The position numbers were made by a program, and so were the translations under genes. This document shows positions 32,645-41,864 of a stretch of 64,000 nt of DNA, one piece after another. The notes beneath the pieces are model-generated. The model saw only the letters and a program-made list of their open reading frames with translations. It was not told where the DNA came from and did no database searches. Every line of letters begins with the position of its first letter. Within the stretch, counting starts at the first letter, position 1. The DNA lies in contig KV918779.1 in the NCBI GenBank assembly GCA_002049455.2, positions 124,001 through 188,000 of the forward strand, in the 5' to 3' direction. The stretch is from Porphyra umbilicalis. Its lineage: Eukaryota > Rhodophyta > Bangiophyceae > Bangiales > Bangiaceae.

Positions 32645-33744
32645 GGCGGCTTGCTGTGTCGCGAGACGTACGGCACAGCGACAGCAGTGGACACACCGTC
32701 CGTCGACGGCGAAAAAGGGCGGATGCACCGCCGTTGTGGAACGGGCCGCAGAGAGCGGGCACGTTCAACGTACACCTTCACCCGTGCGGTCCCCGCAAGC
32801 ATACAGCCGAAAGCACAGGACCTAAGTCGACTGACTTTGTTGGTTGCCCCCATGCTACCTGCCAACGACGACTGCGGCACCGCCCCCAATGGCCCTCCCA
32901 GGCGCACTCAGAACGGTGCGACCGGGCCACAGAAGTGTGCCGGACCCCACAAACGGCGTTCGTGGACTGCCTGATCGGATGTCCCGAGAGGCTCACACGA
33001 GCCGTCCGTTGACAGGCCCGATGCCCCACGAGACCCGTGACCCAGAGGGAGGCTGACGGTCGGTTTCCTCGACAGGCGTGCACCGTACCTCTCGATCTCG
33101 GCGCCGGACACCTGGGGGCCCGCCGTCAGCCATCACGCACTCGCGAGTGAGTGGACGGTCGCACTGAGATATTGTTCACGAGGCTGTCAAGGACACCGCC
33201 CCGAAAGCCCTGGCACTGGTCCCCACGTCCCGGGGGACACACCACGGACGCTCAGGTGGACACACACGAGTGCCAATGAGACCGCCAGCGCGATCCATTT
33301 CTCAATTCTGGCCCGTCCTCGGCCCTCTGGAGGCACCCAAGGCGTCACAGGAGGAGTGACTGCGCGGTGCAATCGGTCTGACTCAGCAGATGGGGGCAGG
33401 CACGCAGCAGAGGTGCACAGGGGCGCAGCCCTTGTGCCACGCGCATGGCTCTCGAGCCACCCGTTTGCGCGGTTTGTCAGGCCACTGTGGCCGCTGGCGA
33501 CGGTTCGACCGCCATGATTCAGGCTCCAACACCTTCCACAGCATGGGGCGGTGCGACCGCAACACACGTCACACACTCGAGCGGATTCGATCCAGATTGG
33601 TACCGAAAGGCCTCCACGTGTCTCGCTAGATTGCCTTGATTTGGGCGGTTTGGGCTCCGTTCACACGCTTTCCGTGACATGTTCGGCACGTATTCGACGG
33701 ACGCCTCTTCATTTCGATACTGGCGACGACGCTGATACGTGTCG
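32645..33744. other. Upstream region of the SANT/Myb gene inside Harbinger element 2
   Basis: It contains the promoter of the minus-strand partner gene and about 1 kb of ordinary-composition sequence. No further frame with motifs and no RNA gene seen. Confidence 0.4.
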
Positions 33745-33946
33745 TCCGTTGGCAACCACGAAGTGCGGCCAACAACGTCGAGGCCAACGGCGCTCAGATC
33801 TTCGAAAGGTAGCCCACTCTGTTTCACCCATTACATTGCCCGTTGGCAACGCGTTGGCCCGTTGGCAACTGACCACTCGCAGGGCCACACGTAGCGGTTT
33901 CATTTCACCGTTTCAGACCGTTGGCCCGACATTGGTGGGAATGCTC
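33745..33946. promoter_or_regulatory. Right subterminal region of Harbinger element 2
   Basis: Five CCGTTG/CAACGG words within 180 bp (for example TCCGTTGGCAACC, GGCCAACGGC, GACCGTTGGCCC), then the terminal repeat ending GGGAATGCTC at 33946. It mirrors the left end. Confidence 0.55.
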
Positions 33947-34599
33947 TAACAGACGGGATTGGCGGATCAAGGTCAAGGTCCGGCGACGCCTCTCACGATG
34001 GCCAATCTGGACACGGCGCTGTCGACGTTCCGCGAGCCTTTATTGGCCGACGTTTCTCGGGCCATCGCGGAGAGCCCCGCGGGTTCTGCTCAAGATGTCT
34101 TACGCAGGGGCTCCCCCGTGGACACGCGAGGGAGTCGCAGCAAAGGGAAATCACGGCGTCACCGTAGTCTCTCGTCGTCATCGTCGTCTACATCTTTCTC
34201 GACGTCACCGGCGACACCCGACAACGACGACAACCGCATGGGGCGCAAGGTCGGGTCCGACAATTTGGCGGTCCTCGAGTGCCCGGACGATCGCTTCGCG
34301 CGCGTCCTGGACTACCGATCTTTCCTCCTACGCAACCGTCACTCGACCTACGGACCGTCGCAGGCTCGCAAGATGGGCCGGATGGCCAAGAACATGAAGT
34401 TTTCCTTCGGGGGTACGCCGATGTTCAACGGAAAGGAACCACTCAAGGTGTTCTCGAGGCTCCGAAAGTTCGTCAAGGCCTGCAATGACAACGACGTGTC
34501 GGTGGGGATGGGTTTGTACCTACTTCCCAACTTCCTCGTTGGCGACGCTGAAGCCGGTCGCAACCGTCTGGCCACGCACGCGCGTGCGTGTGTGGCGAG

Positions 34600-35070
34600 C
34601 AGCTTGCTCTGCTGGTCAGATCGACGCTTACGCGTACGCGCGCCCGCACAGGCGGTCACGCGTCGGAGTGACGGCCAGGCGGCCGGGTGCCGGGTGACGA
34701 TCGTCGGGGTTACGACCCGGCGGTGTGCGGATGCGTTGTGCAGCACGCGCTAGGGTGACCGTCGTCGGTGCCGAGTGGCGCCTACTTCGTCGGGGGTTGA
34801 CTACCCCGGCGACAAGGCGAAAGCCGGGACGCGGGTTAGCGTTGCCGAGGGCGGGGGGGGCACTTACCCTGAGACCGGTCACCACCGTGTCGTGTGCGTT
34901 TTGCAGCACGTGCTGGGTGGCCATCGTCGTTGCCGGGTGGCGCCTACCTCGTCGGCGTTTGACTACCACGGCGACGAGGCGAAAGCCGGGACGCGGGTCC
35001 GGGTTTGTCGGCACGGGGCCATCCTGTGTCTTCGTGCCCGTGCACAGGTTGAGGCCCAACGGCATTTCTT
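34600..35070. repeat. Tandem repeat of about 160 bp, nearly three copies
   Basis: AGCCGGGACGCGGGT recurs at about 34821 and 34983, with CAGCACG(C/T)GCT and GTGGCGCCTAC at matching offsets; a partial copy lies to the left. It sits inside the old LTR element. Confidence 0.65.
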
Positions 35071-35149
35071 GAGTGAGGGTGCTCTACCGCGAGGTGGCAA
35101 ACACGAGGTTACGGACCCGGTGAGTGTGGGTTTGCGTTCGGGGGCGGGG

Positions 35150-35600
35150 GGCGGCACGCCCGGCGGCGGGGCTCAAGGGCGGCAAGTCTGCAAAGGCGGC
35201 AAGGCCGGTGGCGGCGCGCAAGGGCGGCAAGGGCGACAAAAGCGGCAAGCCCGGCGGCGGGGCGCAAGGGCAGCAAGGGCGGCAAGGCCGGCGGCGAGGG
35301 CGACGAGCCCGTGGGCGTCGGTGGCCAGCCCGGCAGCTAAGCACGGCGTCGGCAAGGGCGGCAAGGCCGGCGAGCGCGGTGGCGGGGGCGAAGACGACAA
35401 GGGCGGTAAGGCCGGCGACGCGGGTGGTTTGCCTTGCGGCGCACGAGGGTCGCCTGGTGGCGCGGCGGTAGCTGCCGGCGGCGCGAGCGATTTGCCTTGC
35501 GGCGCGGCGACCACGGCCGGAGGTTCGGGCGAGTTGCCTTGCGGCGCGTGCGGGCTGCCGGGCGGCGCGGCGGGAACTGCCGGCGGCGCGGACGATTTGC
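35150..35600. repeat. Short GC-rich tandem repeats (GGCGGCAAGG and TTGCCTTGCGGCG units)
   Basis: Irregular repeats of GGCGGCAAGGCCGGCGGCG on the left and of GATTTGCCTTGCGGCGC on the right. They would encode Lys/Gly/Ala-rich or Arg/Pro-rich low-complexity sequence depending on frame. Confidence 0.6.
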
Positions 35601-36861
35601 CATGCGGCTACGTACGGTAGAGGGAAGCGTTCGCACCCAAGTACCAGCATGGCTGACCAGGCCGCGATGGCGGTTGACGGCGGCAACGCCATCGGCGAGG
35701 CGCCCGTGGCTCACGCCGTGGGGGATGACGGGCCCGATGTCGAACGGTCCACCGACCTGGAGATGCTTCGTCAGTTTAGGCCTAGCGGCATGTTCTATGC
35801 CCATGTTGGCCCAACCGAGGTGGTTGACGGGGTCCCGGTCATTGCTGACCAAGGTCTGAATGAAATTTGCATTCGCAACCGCGCTCGCGCGCACGCTCGG
35901 CGTCTTCACGCGCGCTACGAGGCCCTGCCGGGCTTTGTCGACGTGTTGGCCGACAACGGCGCGCCCACCCATGCGGGTGCCCGCGTGGCAGAGGTCCATG
36001 GGGACCCGTTCTTTGGGAACCAGGGGCCACGGCGCCGTTTATACGAGGTCATGTCGTTTTGCAACGAAGTCATCTTGTACCAGGTGCCCTTGCACCTCTT
36101 CCACCGTTTGGTGTACACCAACGACTTAATGTTTCCCGTGAGGGGTACCGAGACCTTCGAGGCGGCAGCCAACTCGTATTGCCGCCTGTTGCGGAACTGG
36201 CCGGAGGCAGTCTTTCTCGCGCGCTCGGTGGCCACGGACCTCGCGGTCCCGATCGGCCACGAGGCCGGATTGGCGGAGTACCTGGATCAGCTTACGCTGG
36301 TGGCGGCGGAGGATAATGATGCGGTCGATGAGGACCGCAGCCCTCGCATGAGCGAGCTACCAAACCCCTTTCGGGTGCCGATGTTGGCGACCGACCATCG
36401 CCGCGCGGCGGACACACGGTTCTTCCGCGGTCGCGGGCTGTTGCCGATGGAGTGGTCAGCCGAATTCCTCCGGGCGACGCAGTCATCTGACTTGTCTCTT
36501 TGGCTTCCTCCAGTCCCTGACTGGGAGCCCAAGACCGTGTGGGGGCCGCGGGACACCGGCGCGGGCTGTGCGCCATGCCAAGCGGGCGCGGCGTGGGCCC
36601 GATCCAGCCAGCGGACCGACCTCGACAACCCCTCTGGAGCGAGGATCGGGGGCGGGGGGGGGTTGGCGGTTGAGACCGGCACCCGACCAGGGGGCCGGGC
36701 CGGGACCCCCTCCTCAGGGGTCGTCGCGGGACGAGCAGGGATGCCACGTCAAGCGACGAGGGGGCTCTGTGGCGGTCGGGGGTCCCACAGTTGGAAGGGG
36801 CGTGGCCCCTCAGCCGTGGACAGCACAACCCCGGGGGCCGTCCCAAAATATCCCAATCCCG

Positions 36862-37265
36862 GCCAGCAAGAGAATGACCTGTCTAGATCTCGGGGAGATC
36901 GGATTTGGTCGGGGGCAGGGCTTTTCCCAAGTGGTTTTCCCAAACCCCGTACTACTTGTTTGAACTTTTTGCTTTGGAGGGATTTATCTGTTTGGCGCAT
37001 TTGGGGTGGCTACTTTGGCCGCCGGCGTTCGGGCTGGGGAGGGGTTTATTGACAGCGAGGACGCCGTCCTCGTCGCCGTTAGATAAAACCAGCTGTGCTT
37101 TGGACCACGATTCCTTCCTGGGCTTTGCCGTGATCCTCTCCTCCCGATGGGGGAAGGCTGGGCTGTGTGTCGATTTCCGGGGCAGTTCCTTCGACGGACC
37201 GAGCTGATCAAGAGGTCACTTCGGCCTGACGGCGAACCAACGTGGTGGTGCCTAGAACCGCTACA
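36862..37265 (+). repeat. Right long terminal repeat of the old LTR element
   Basis: 404 bp matching 20297-20700 with about 22 differences by eye. It abuts hAT sequence (ACGACGCCC) at 37266. Confidence 0.75.
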
Positions 37266-38176
37266 ACGACGCCCAAATGACGCCCTAGTGACGCTCTTCA
37301 CGACGCCCTTAACGACGCCCCGGGCGTTCTGAGCAACCCTAACTTGAAGTGATGATTCAAAGCTGATCTGCGATCGAGTAATCCGTTGTCTCAAGTCTGT
37401 CAGAAGTTGCCTGCCTACCCCCGCAGGAACACCTCGTGAAGAACGGGGCACGAGTCTTGCCACGCCCTTCATTGTCTCATTGCACCATTTATGATTCAAA
37501 TCTACGATCGAGCGTTATGAGCGCCTCGGTTGGTTGTCGTTTCGGAACAGATTGCTCAATCATCTGAAAATTATCACGTGGGCTACAAAGTGCTCCACCC
37601 TGATTTACAAGCTGACAAGGACTGTAACACGCCCAGACCGGCCGTTGCTTCTCGGTTGCTGCATGACAAAAGCCTTCGAAAATCAACCTGCGACGTGGAG
37701 AAATATGAATGAAGCAGGAGGTCGCTTTCGCGACCCCCAAAACTGCTGTGATTGCGACACTGTGCGGGGGGTGCGACCCCCCGCACAGCAGGATCAAACC
37801 CACGTTACCGCCTCAGCCGCACGACCGTCGATTTCAGCCTCTTGCACGGATCCGTTGGCCGCTCGAACGCTGAACAGAGAGCTTATAGATAGCCTTGTTT
37901 CCGCATTGGAACGTCCTTTTCTTGTCGACATTGAAATTTATGGTATTGTCCCTGAGCGCCCCTCACGAGCAAAGATGGACATAAAAACTACGTCCGCAAG
38001 TTATACCTGGTATGTGGCGCGACGAAACCATCATGGTTTGGTGTGATATGAACAATATTCTTGCGGCATCTTTCTGCAGGGACCCATAGACCTGAACAAC
38101 TTGAGTTGGCTTCCGACACAAAAGCTGGTGCGAAGTACTCAACTCGAGGCAGCTCGAGTGGGTTGATTTGGTGGCC

Positions 38177-38428
38177 ATGTACCAGCTGTCCAGGACAGGA
38201 AGGAAGGCAGTAAGTTTGTTGCGTGTGGCGGTGGCTGTCGCAATTTTCGGGGCGGGGGCGGGCGGTGCACGTGCTAGAGGGGCGCGTGCTGCTGAAGGCG
38301 GCAATGATGGCGATGCTGATGACGGAGGGGCTGAGGACGGGGGGGTCGGGGATGCTTTGGATGCTGAGGATATTGAAGCTGGAGCTGTGGACCGTGAAGT
38401 GAACAATCTGCTTGCCTACAAAAATTGA
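38177..38428 (+). CDS. Small hypothetical ORF, 83 aa
   Basis: ATG 38177 to TGA 38426-38428. A hydrophobic, slightly basic N-terminus (KAVSLLRVAVAVAIFGAG) could be a signal or membrane segment; an acidic Gly/Asp-rich tail follows (GGNDGDADDGG, DAEDIEAGAVD). Composition is GC-richer than its surroundings. There are no homologue-type motifs; it may be a remnant exon or chance. Confidence 0.25.
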   Translation: MYQLSRTGRKAVSLLRVAVAVAIFGAGAGGARARGARAAEGGNDGDADDGGAEDGGVGDALDAEDIEAGAVDREVNNLLAYKN

Positions 38429-38625
38429 GTGTTACTTTTTTTCGTTCAGGTGCCTAATCGACAGTGTTCATTCGACACCAGCTGCACCAGTGTAGTATGA
38501 GCAACGCCCAGCAACTTCCACTCCAATGGTGCCAGACGCGAGTACGGTTGCCCAGAACCAAATGCACTTTGCCCCTGCTCCCCGCAAGGTACTCTCGTAA
38601 CTCGTTTCTATCCCTGACCGCACTA

Positions 38626-38756
38626 CAGTGCGTTCTCGTTATAAGAGAATCGTTTACAAAAGAATATGGGTCGCGAGTCTTCCATTCCAGTCCATGTGGG
38701 CCACTTCTCCTTCATATTGAGCCGAATCAGCTGTCTCTTTTAACGAGAACGCACTG
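38626..38756. mobile_element. 131-bp pogo/Tc1-like MITE
   Basis: Ends CAGTGCGTTCTCGTTATAAG and its reverse complement (TTTTAACGAGAACGCACTG), flanked on both sides by TA (38624-38625 and 38757-38758). CAG ends with TA duplication fit the pogo branch of Tc1/mariner. Non-coding. Confidence 0.85.
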
Positions 38757-40508
38757 TATTTTGTTGTCACACATGTCAGAAAAAGCCTCTGCAACCTCTA
38801 GTAAACTTCCTCATGCCGCCACATCTGCCCCCAACACACTACCTCAGCTCCTTTCCCCCCCACGTATTGTGCACTTACTTCCCTATCACCGTGGATCCTG
38901 TCCGCACGCAAAAAAAGCAGCCTTCAGCAACTCATTTTGCGGCTACTGCCCGCCGTACACGCCTTTCGTCGATGGCGGATCGGCCAACTTGTAATTTGTT
39001 GCATGATGGCCCCTCTTGGACCTTCCGGCGGATAATTGCATCACCATCTGCTCAGCATCCACCCTTGCCCGGTGAAAAGTAGGAAGAGATTCTGCAGAAC
39101 GAGACAAGAGAGAAACAAAAGCGACGCAAATAGCGTTTGGTTGACTCTGACAGACGTGGACGTCTTCTTCGCGCACCAAAATTGCTGTGCACCTCGACTA
39201 TGTGTATCGACATCGCTCGTTGTTAGCGTTTTCTTCGCCATTCCATGTTGGTCGGCATGGTACCTGCAAAAATTGACCGCACTCCCGCGCCGCACTAAAC
39301 GTGCCAACGAATGCAAAAAATGTCAACCAGCGCAGTCGCGCGCTGTCCTTTTCCCTTGCTCCCGCCCCCGAGTACCACCCAGAATATATCTCGATGCGAA
39401 CACGTACCTTATTCAGCTCGACTCCCACGACAAGACACAGAGCACTGGTCGAAAACTTTGAGACCAGGGCGATGCGCGACCTGAGAGCGGGGACGGCGAA
39501 GCCGACCAAGAGCCCAACACATCGCCGCCAAAAAAGCGCCCCACAGCAGTATCAGATGCAGTGTGGCGCCCACCATTCTGAAAAAAGGGGGGAGCGCCAC
39601 GGCCGACGTAAGGAAGATTCGCCACTTACACTAAAGCGCACCGACGACGACGAAATGCGCACTGCTGTCTTCCCAACTTTGGCCGATGCCGTCGATGTCA
39701 GGAGGGGTGATCGACTGCGCTGTCCCATCCCCCTCCCCAAGGGAGCGTCCCAAGTGTCACTCGTCGAGCAAGTTTCTTCTAGCTTTCTGAGTGCTTTTTC
39801 ACAGCCCTGTCCCCTGTGAGCATGTCCAGCTGAATAGCGAAGTTAGGCCTTGAACTGGGCTTGAGCAATTAATTTTGACGCCGAGTCACACCGTGTCGAC
39901 GTCACGGCGAAAATGTGGATTTTACGGAGTGCCAGATGGACTTCATAGGCATGCACATGTGATCCGGTTTAAGTCTAGTCAAACCTGTCTCGATTTTTTT
40001 ACCCCTGTCAGTCGACGCCCCTGCGCCGCCCCGCAGCTGACTCGTTGACTTCCGTGGCAGCCGCGCGGGGGGCGTTGGGCTGCCGCCGAGCCTCCCCACT
40101 GCAATATGCGAATGCAGCGGCCCGCTGCTGCTTCCAGAGCAACCTATGTCAGCCACTGCGACGGTGGCGGTCGGCCAGCGGCCCACCCGCCTCCCGCGTG
40201 GCGAGCGCTGCCGGACGCAGGAGCGCGCCGACCACCACGCGTGCCGGTAGCTCGGGCACTTGGTGACCCCCGGCCGCGCTTGCAGTCGAGGCGCTGACAA
40301 TCGGTGCCGCCCGCCGACTGCCGCGGGCGGCCCCGCGCATGCCCGCCGGTACTTGGGCAAGCCGCGGCGCGCCGCAGCAGACGCGGCGTCCCCGCCTCCC
40401 CACCAGCGGACTGCCCGTCACAACAGCCGACGCTGCGCATCCAGTTGACGCCGGGCACTCGGTTTCGAGTTCCCCGCTCCACCGCTCCCCCTCCCCGGCA
40501 CCGCCGCC

Positions 40509-41864
40509 ATGCCGACCCCCCCGCGCGTCGCGCTCGCCGCCGCTGCGGCGGCGGCGCTGCTCGCCTCGGCCGTCGCCACGGTTGGCGCCTCCACTGCCGC
40601 CTCCAGTGTCTGGCACGCGTCGGCCTCCCTCCCCTGGGCGGGCTTTGGCGCCGCCGCCGTCGCGCGCCCGCCCCGCTCCTTCCCGTCGACCGCTGCCGCA
40701 CGCGTCGCGACGCGCGCTGCCGCCGGCCTCTCCACCCGCGGGCGGACGCCCATTGCGACCGCGCGCCGCGCCGACCGCCTCGCCGCCGTCGCGCGGCAGG
40801 CGGCGGGCGCGCCCAACTCGCTCTACATTGACTGTGCGGGCGCCGGCACGTCTGAGTTTGACGGCGCCACGTGGGTGCCCGACACCGTCGACGGCTTCCC
40901 CGCCGACTCGCGGGTGCATGGGGCGCCCGAGCAGACGGGTCTCCCGACCGTCCTCCGCACCAACCGCTTTTCGACGCGCACCATGGTCTACACGCGGCCC
41001 GTGCCGGCGCCGTCGGCGTACCGGATTACGCTGCACTGGGCGGAAATTTTCCAGACGGACCCCGGCGCGCGGCTCATGGACGTGTTTGTCGCCGTCGACG
41101 GCGGGCAGCCGGTGGCGCTCGCCTCCTTCCTCGACGTGTATGCGCTCGTCGGCAGGAACACGCCCTATGAGATTGTCTACCCGCCGACGGGCACGCCGGG
41201 CGTGGCTGTTGCGTCGACCGTCACGGTCACCCTCCAGCCGTCCATTTGGTACACGGACAATGTGTTCCTGAGCGCCTTTCGCATCGTCGACACGGTCGCG
41301 CCCGCCAACGAGACGGCCGACGCGACGCTCATCACGACGCTCGTCAACGAGGCTGCCGCCACCGCCGACAGCGTCGTCCTCACCAACACCACGCACGCCG
41401 AGTACGTTGCCGCGGCCGCGGCGACGGCGGCCGATGTGGACGCAGCCACTGCCGCCGCGGCCGCGGCGATCGCCACCGCCGCCGACCCGCCGTCCGCCAC
41501 CGTCGAGGCGGCGTACGACAACGTCAAGGCGGCCATTGCCGCAGTCACAGCCGCTGCGGCGCCGTTGTCGGGTGACGCCTACACGGCGGCGGCGGCCGCC
41601 GCCGCAGCCGCCGAGGCTGCCGTGGTGGCCTACGCCGACGCCCTCTCGCCGGCCGAGTGCCTCTACCTCCACGGCCGTGAGGGGGGGGTGAGCGTCGACC
41701 AACTCGACGGCCTCGCCGCCCTCGTCGCCACCGTCGGGACGGCCGTTGCGGCGGTGGACGCGCGGCTGGCAGAGGAGGCTGCCGCCGCCGACGCCGTCGT
41801 CGCGGCGGTGGCGGCGCTCGGCCGCGCCGTGGCGGCACTGCAGGCCGCGGTGGTGGCTGCCTGA
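40509..41864 (+). CDS. Secreted malectin-like carbohydrate-binding protein
   Basis: ATG 40509 (context GCCGCCATGC) to TGA 41862-41864, 451 aa, no intron. The N-terminus (RVALAAAAAAALLASAVATVGA) is a signal peptide. Residues ~104-270 match the malectin fold: SLYIDCAGAGTSEFDG at the start, then YRITLHWAEIF and LMDVFVAVDG, the most conserved part, and IVYPPTG...VTVTLQPS...FLSAFRI at the end. Malectin domains bind di- or oligosaccharides in the ER or wall. The last ~180 residues are Ala-rich helices with no recognised domain. No kinase or membrane anchor follows, so this is a soluble secreted or wall protein. A G20 homopolymer begins 10 bp after the stop. Confidence 0.8.
   Translation: MPTPPRVALAAAAAAALLASAVATVGASTAASSVWHASASLPWAGFGAAAVARPPRSFPSTAAARVATRAAAGLSTRGRTPIATARRADRLAAVARQAAGAPNSLYIDCAGAGTSEFDGATWVPDTVDGFPADSRVHGAPEQTGLPTVLRTNRFSTRTMVYTRPVPAPSAYRITLHWAEIFQTDPGARLMDVFVAVDGGQPVALASFLDVYALVGRNTPYEIVYPPTGTPGVAVASTVTVTLQPSIWYTDNVFLSAFRIVDTVAPANETADATLITTLVNEAAATADSVVLTNTTHAEYVAAAAATAADVDAATAAAAAAIATAADPPSATVEAAYDNVKAAIAAVTAAAAPLSGDAYTAAAAAAAAAEAAVVAYADALSPAECLYLHGREGGVSVDQLDGLAALVATVGTAVAAVDARLAEEAAAADAVVAAVAALGRAVAALQAAVVAA

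Larger units (their letters stand above)
21064..33946. mobile_element. Complete PIF/Harbinger element 2, 12.9 kb
   Basis: Left end GAGCATTCCCAACAATGTCG; right end is its near-perfect reverse complement, about 27 of 28 terminal bases matching. Flanks are TAA at 21061-21063 and 33947-33949, the 3-bp TWA duplication of PIF/Harbinger. It encodes a DDE transposase (27780-29651, plus) and a SANT/Myb-like partner (32644-30221, minus), the standard convergent pair. It also carries a 1.6-kb inverted-repeat element (21474-23110) and a 4-kb tandem array (23480-27400). The element lies inside the old LTR element. At 12.9 kb it is large for the superfamily, mostly because of the array and the nested element. 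Confidence 0.88.
33950..36861 (+). other. Internal region of the old LTR element (fossil), with tandem repeats
   Basis: It resumes after the Harbinger's TAA copy. A gag-like stretch lies at about 33965-34560 (FGGTPMFNGKEPLKVF, LYLLPNFLVGD). Another coding stretch lies at about 35649-36550 (FRPSGMFYAHVGPTEVVDG, EVMSFCNEVILYQVPL), which I do not recognise but which probably belongs to the same element. Between them are tandem repeats. The region is broken in several places. No reverse transcriptase or integrase was recognised. Confidence 0.5.
20297..37265 (+). mobile_element. Old LTR retroelement, split by a Harbinger insertion (fossil)
   Basis: Two direct repeats of 404 bp (20297-20700 and 36862-37265), about 5% different by eye, bracket an internal region. 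Leaving out the Harbinger at 21064-33946, the unit is about 4.1 kb. The internal region has a gag-like stretch (FGGTPMFNGKEPLKVFSRLR, ALYLLP-like LYLLPNFLVGDAEA) typical of Ty3/gypsy-style gag, but I found no reverse transcriptase. It may be a large non-autonomous derivative. No clean target duplication is visible. It is broken in several places and is older than the copia copy. Confidence 0.6.
19985..37341. mobile_element. Second hAT-like element, expanded to 17.4 kb by nested insertions
   Basis: The left end TAGGGTTGCACACGACGCCC starts at 19985 and the right end GCAACCCTA finishes at 37341. Both are flanked by a perfect 8-bp ACTTGAAG (19977-19984 and 37342-37349). The outer 60-75 bp on each side align with the two ends of the 376-bp copy at 19545-19920, in inverted orientation. 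Everything between about 20049 and 37265 is inserted DNA: a Harbinger-family fragment, an LTR element and a complete Harbinger. Confidence 0.85.
37350..40508. other. AT-richer intergenic region with a small MITE
   Basis: About 3.2 kb between the transposon nest and the malectin-like gene. Composition is much lower in GC than on either side. It holds a pogo-like MITE (38626-38756) and one small possible ORF (38177-38428). The last 300 bp should contain the promoter of the malectin-like gene. No other gene or RNA recognised. Confidence 0.5.

Noticed and set aside
20297-37265. The two 404-bp repeats as two independent solo LTRs
   Set aside because: They lie in the same orientation, flank gag-like sequence on the correct sides, and have the same length; one split element is simpler, although the lack of a target duplication leaves this open.
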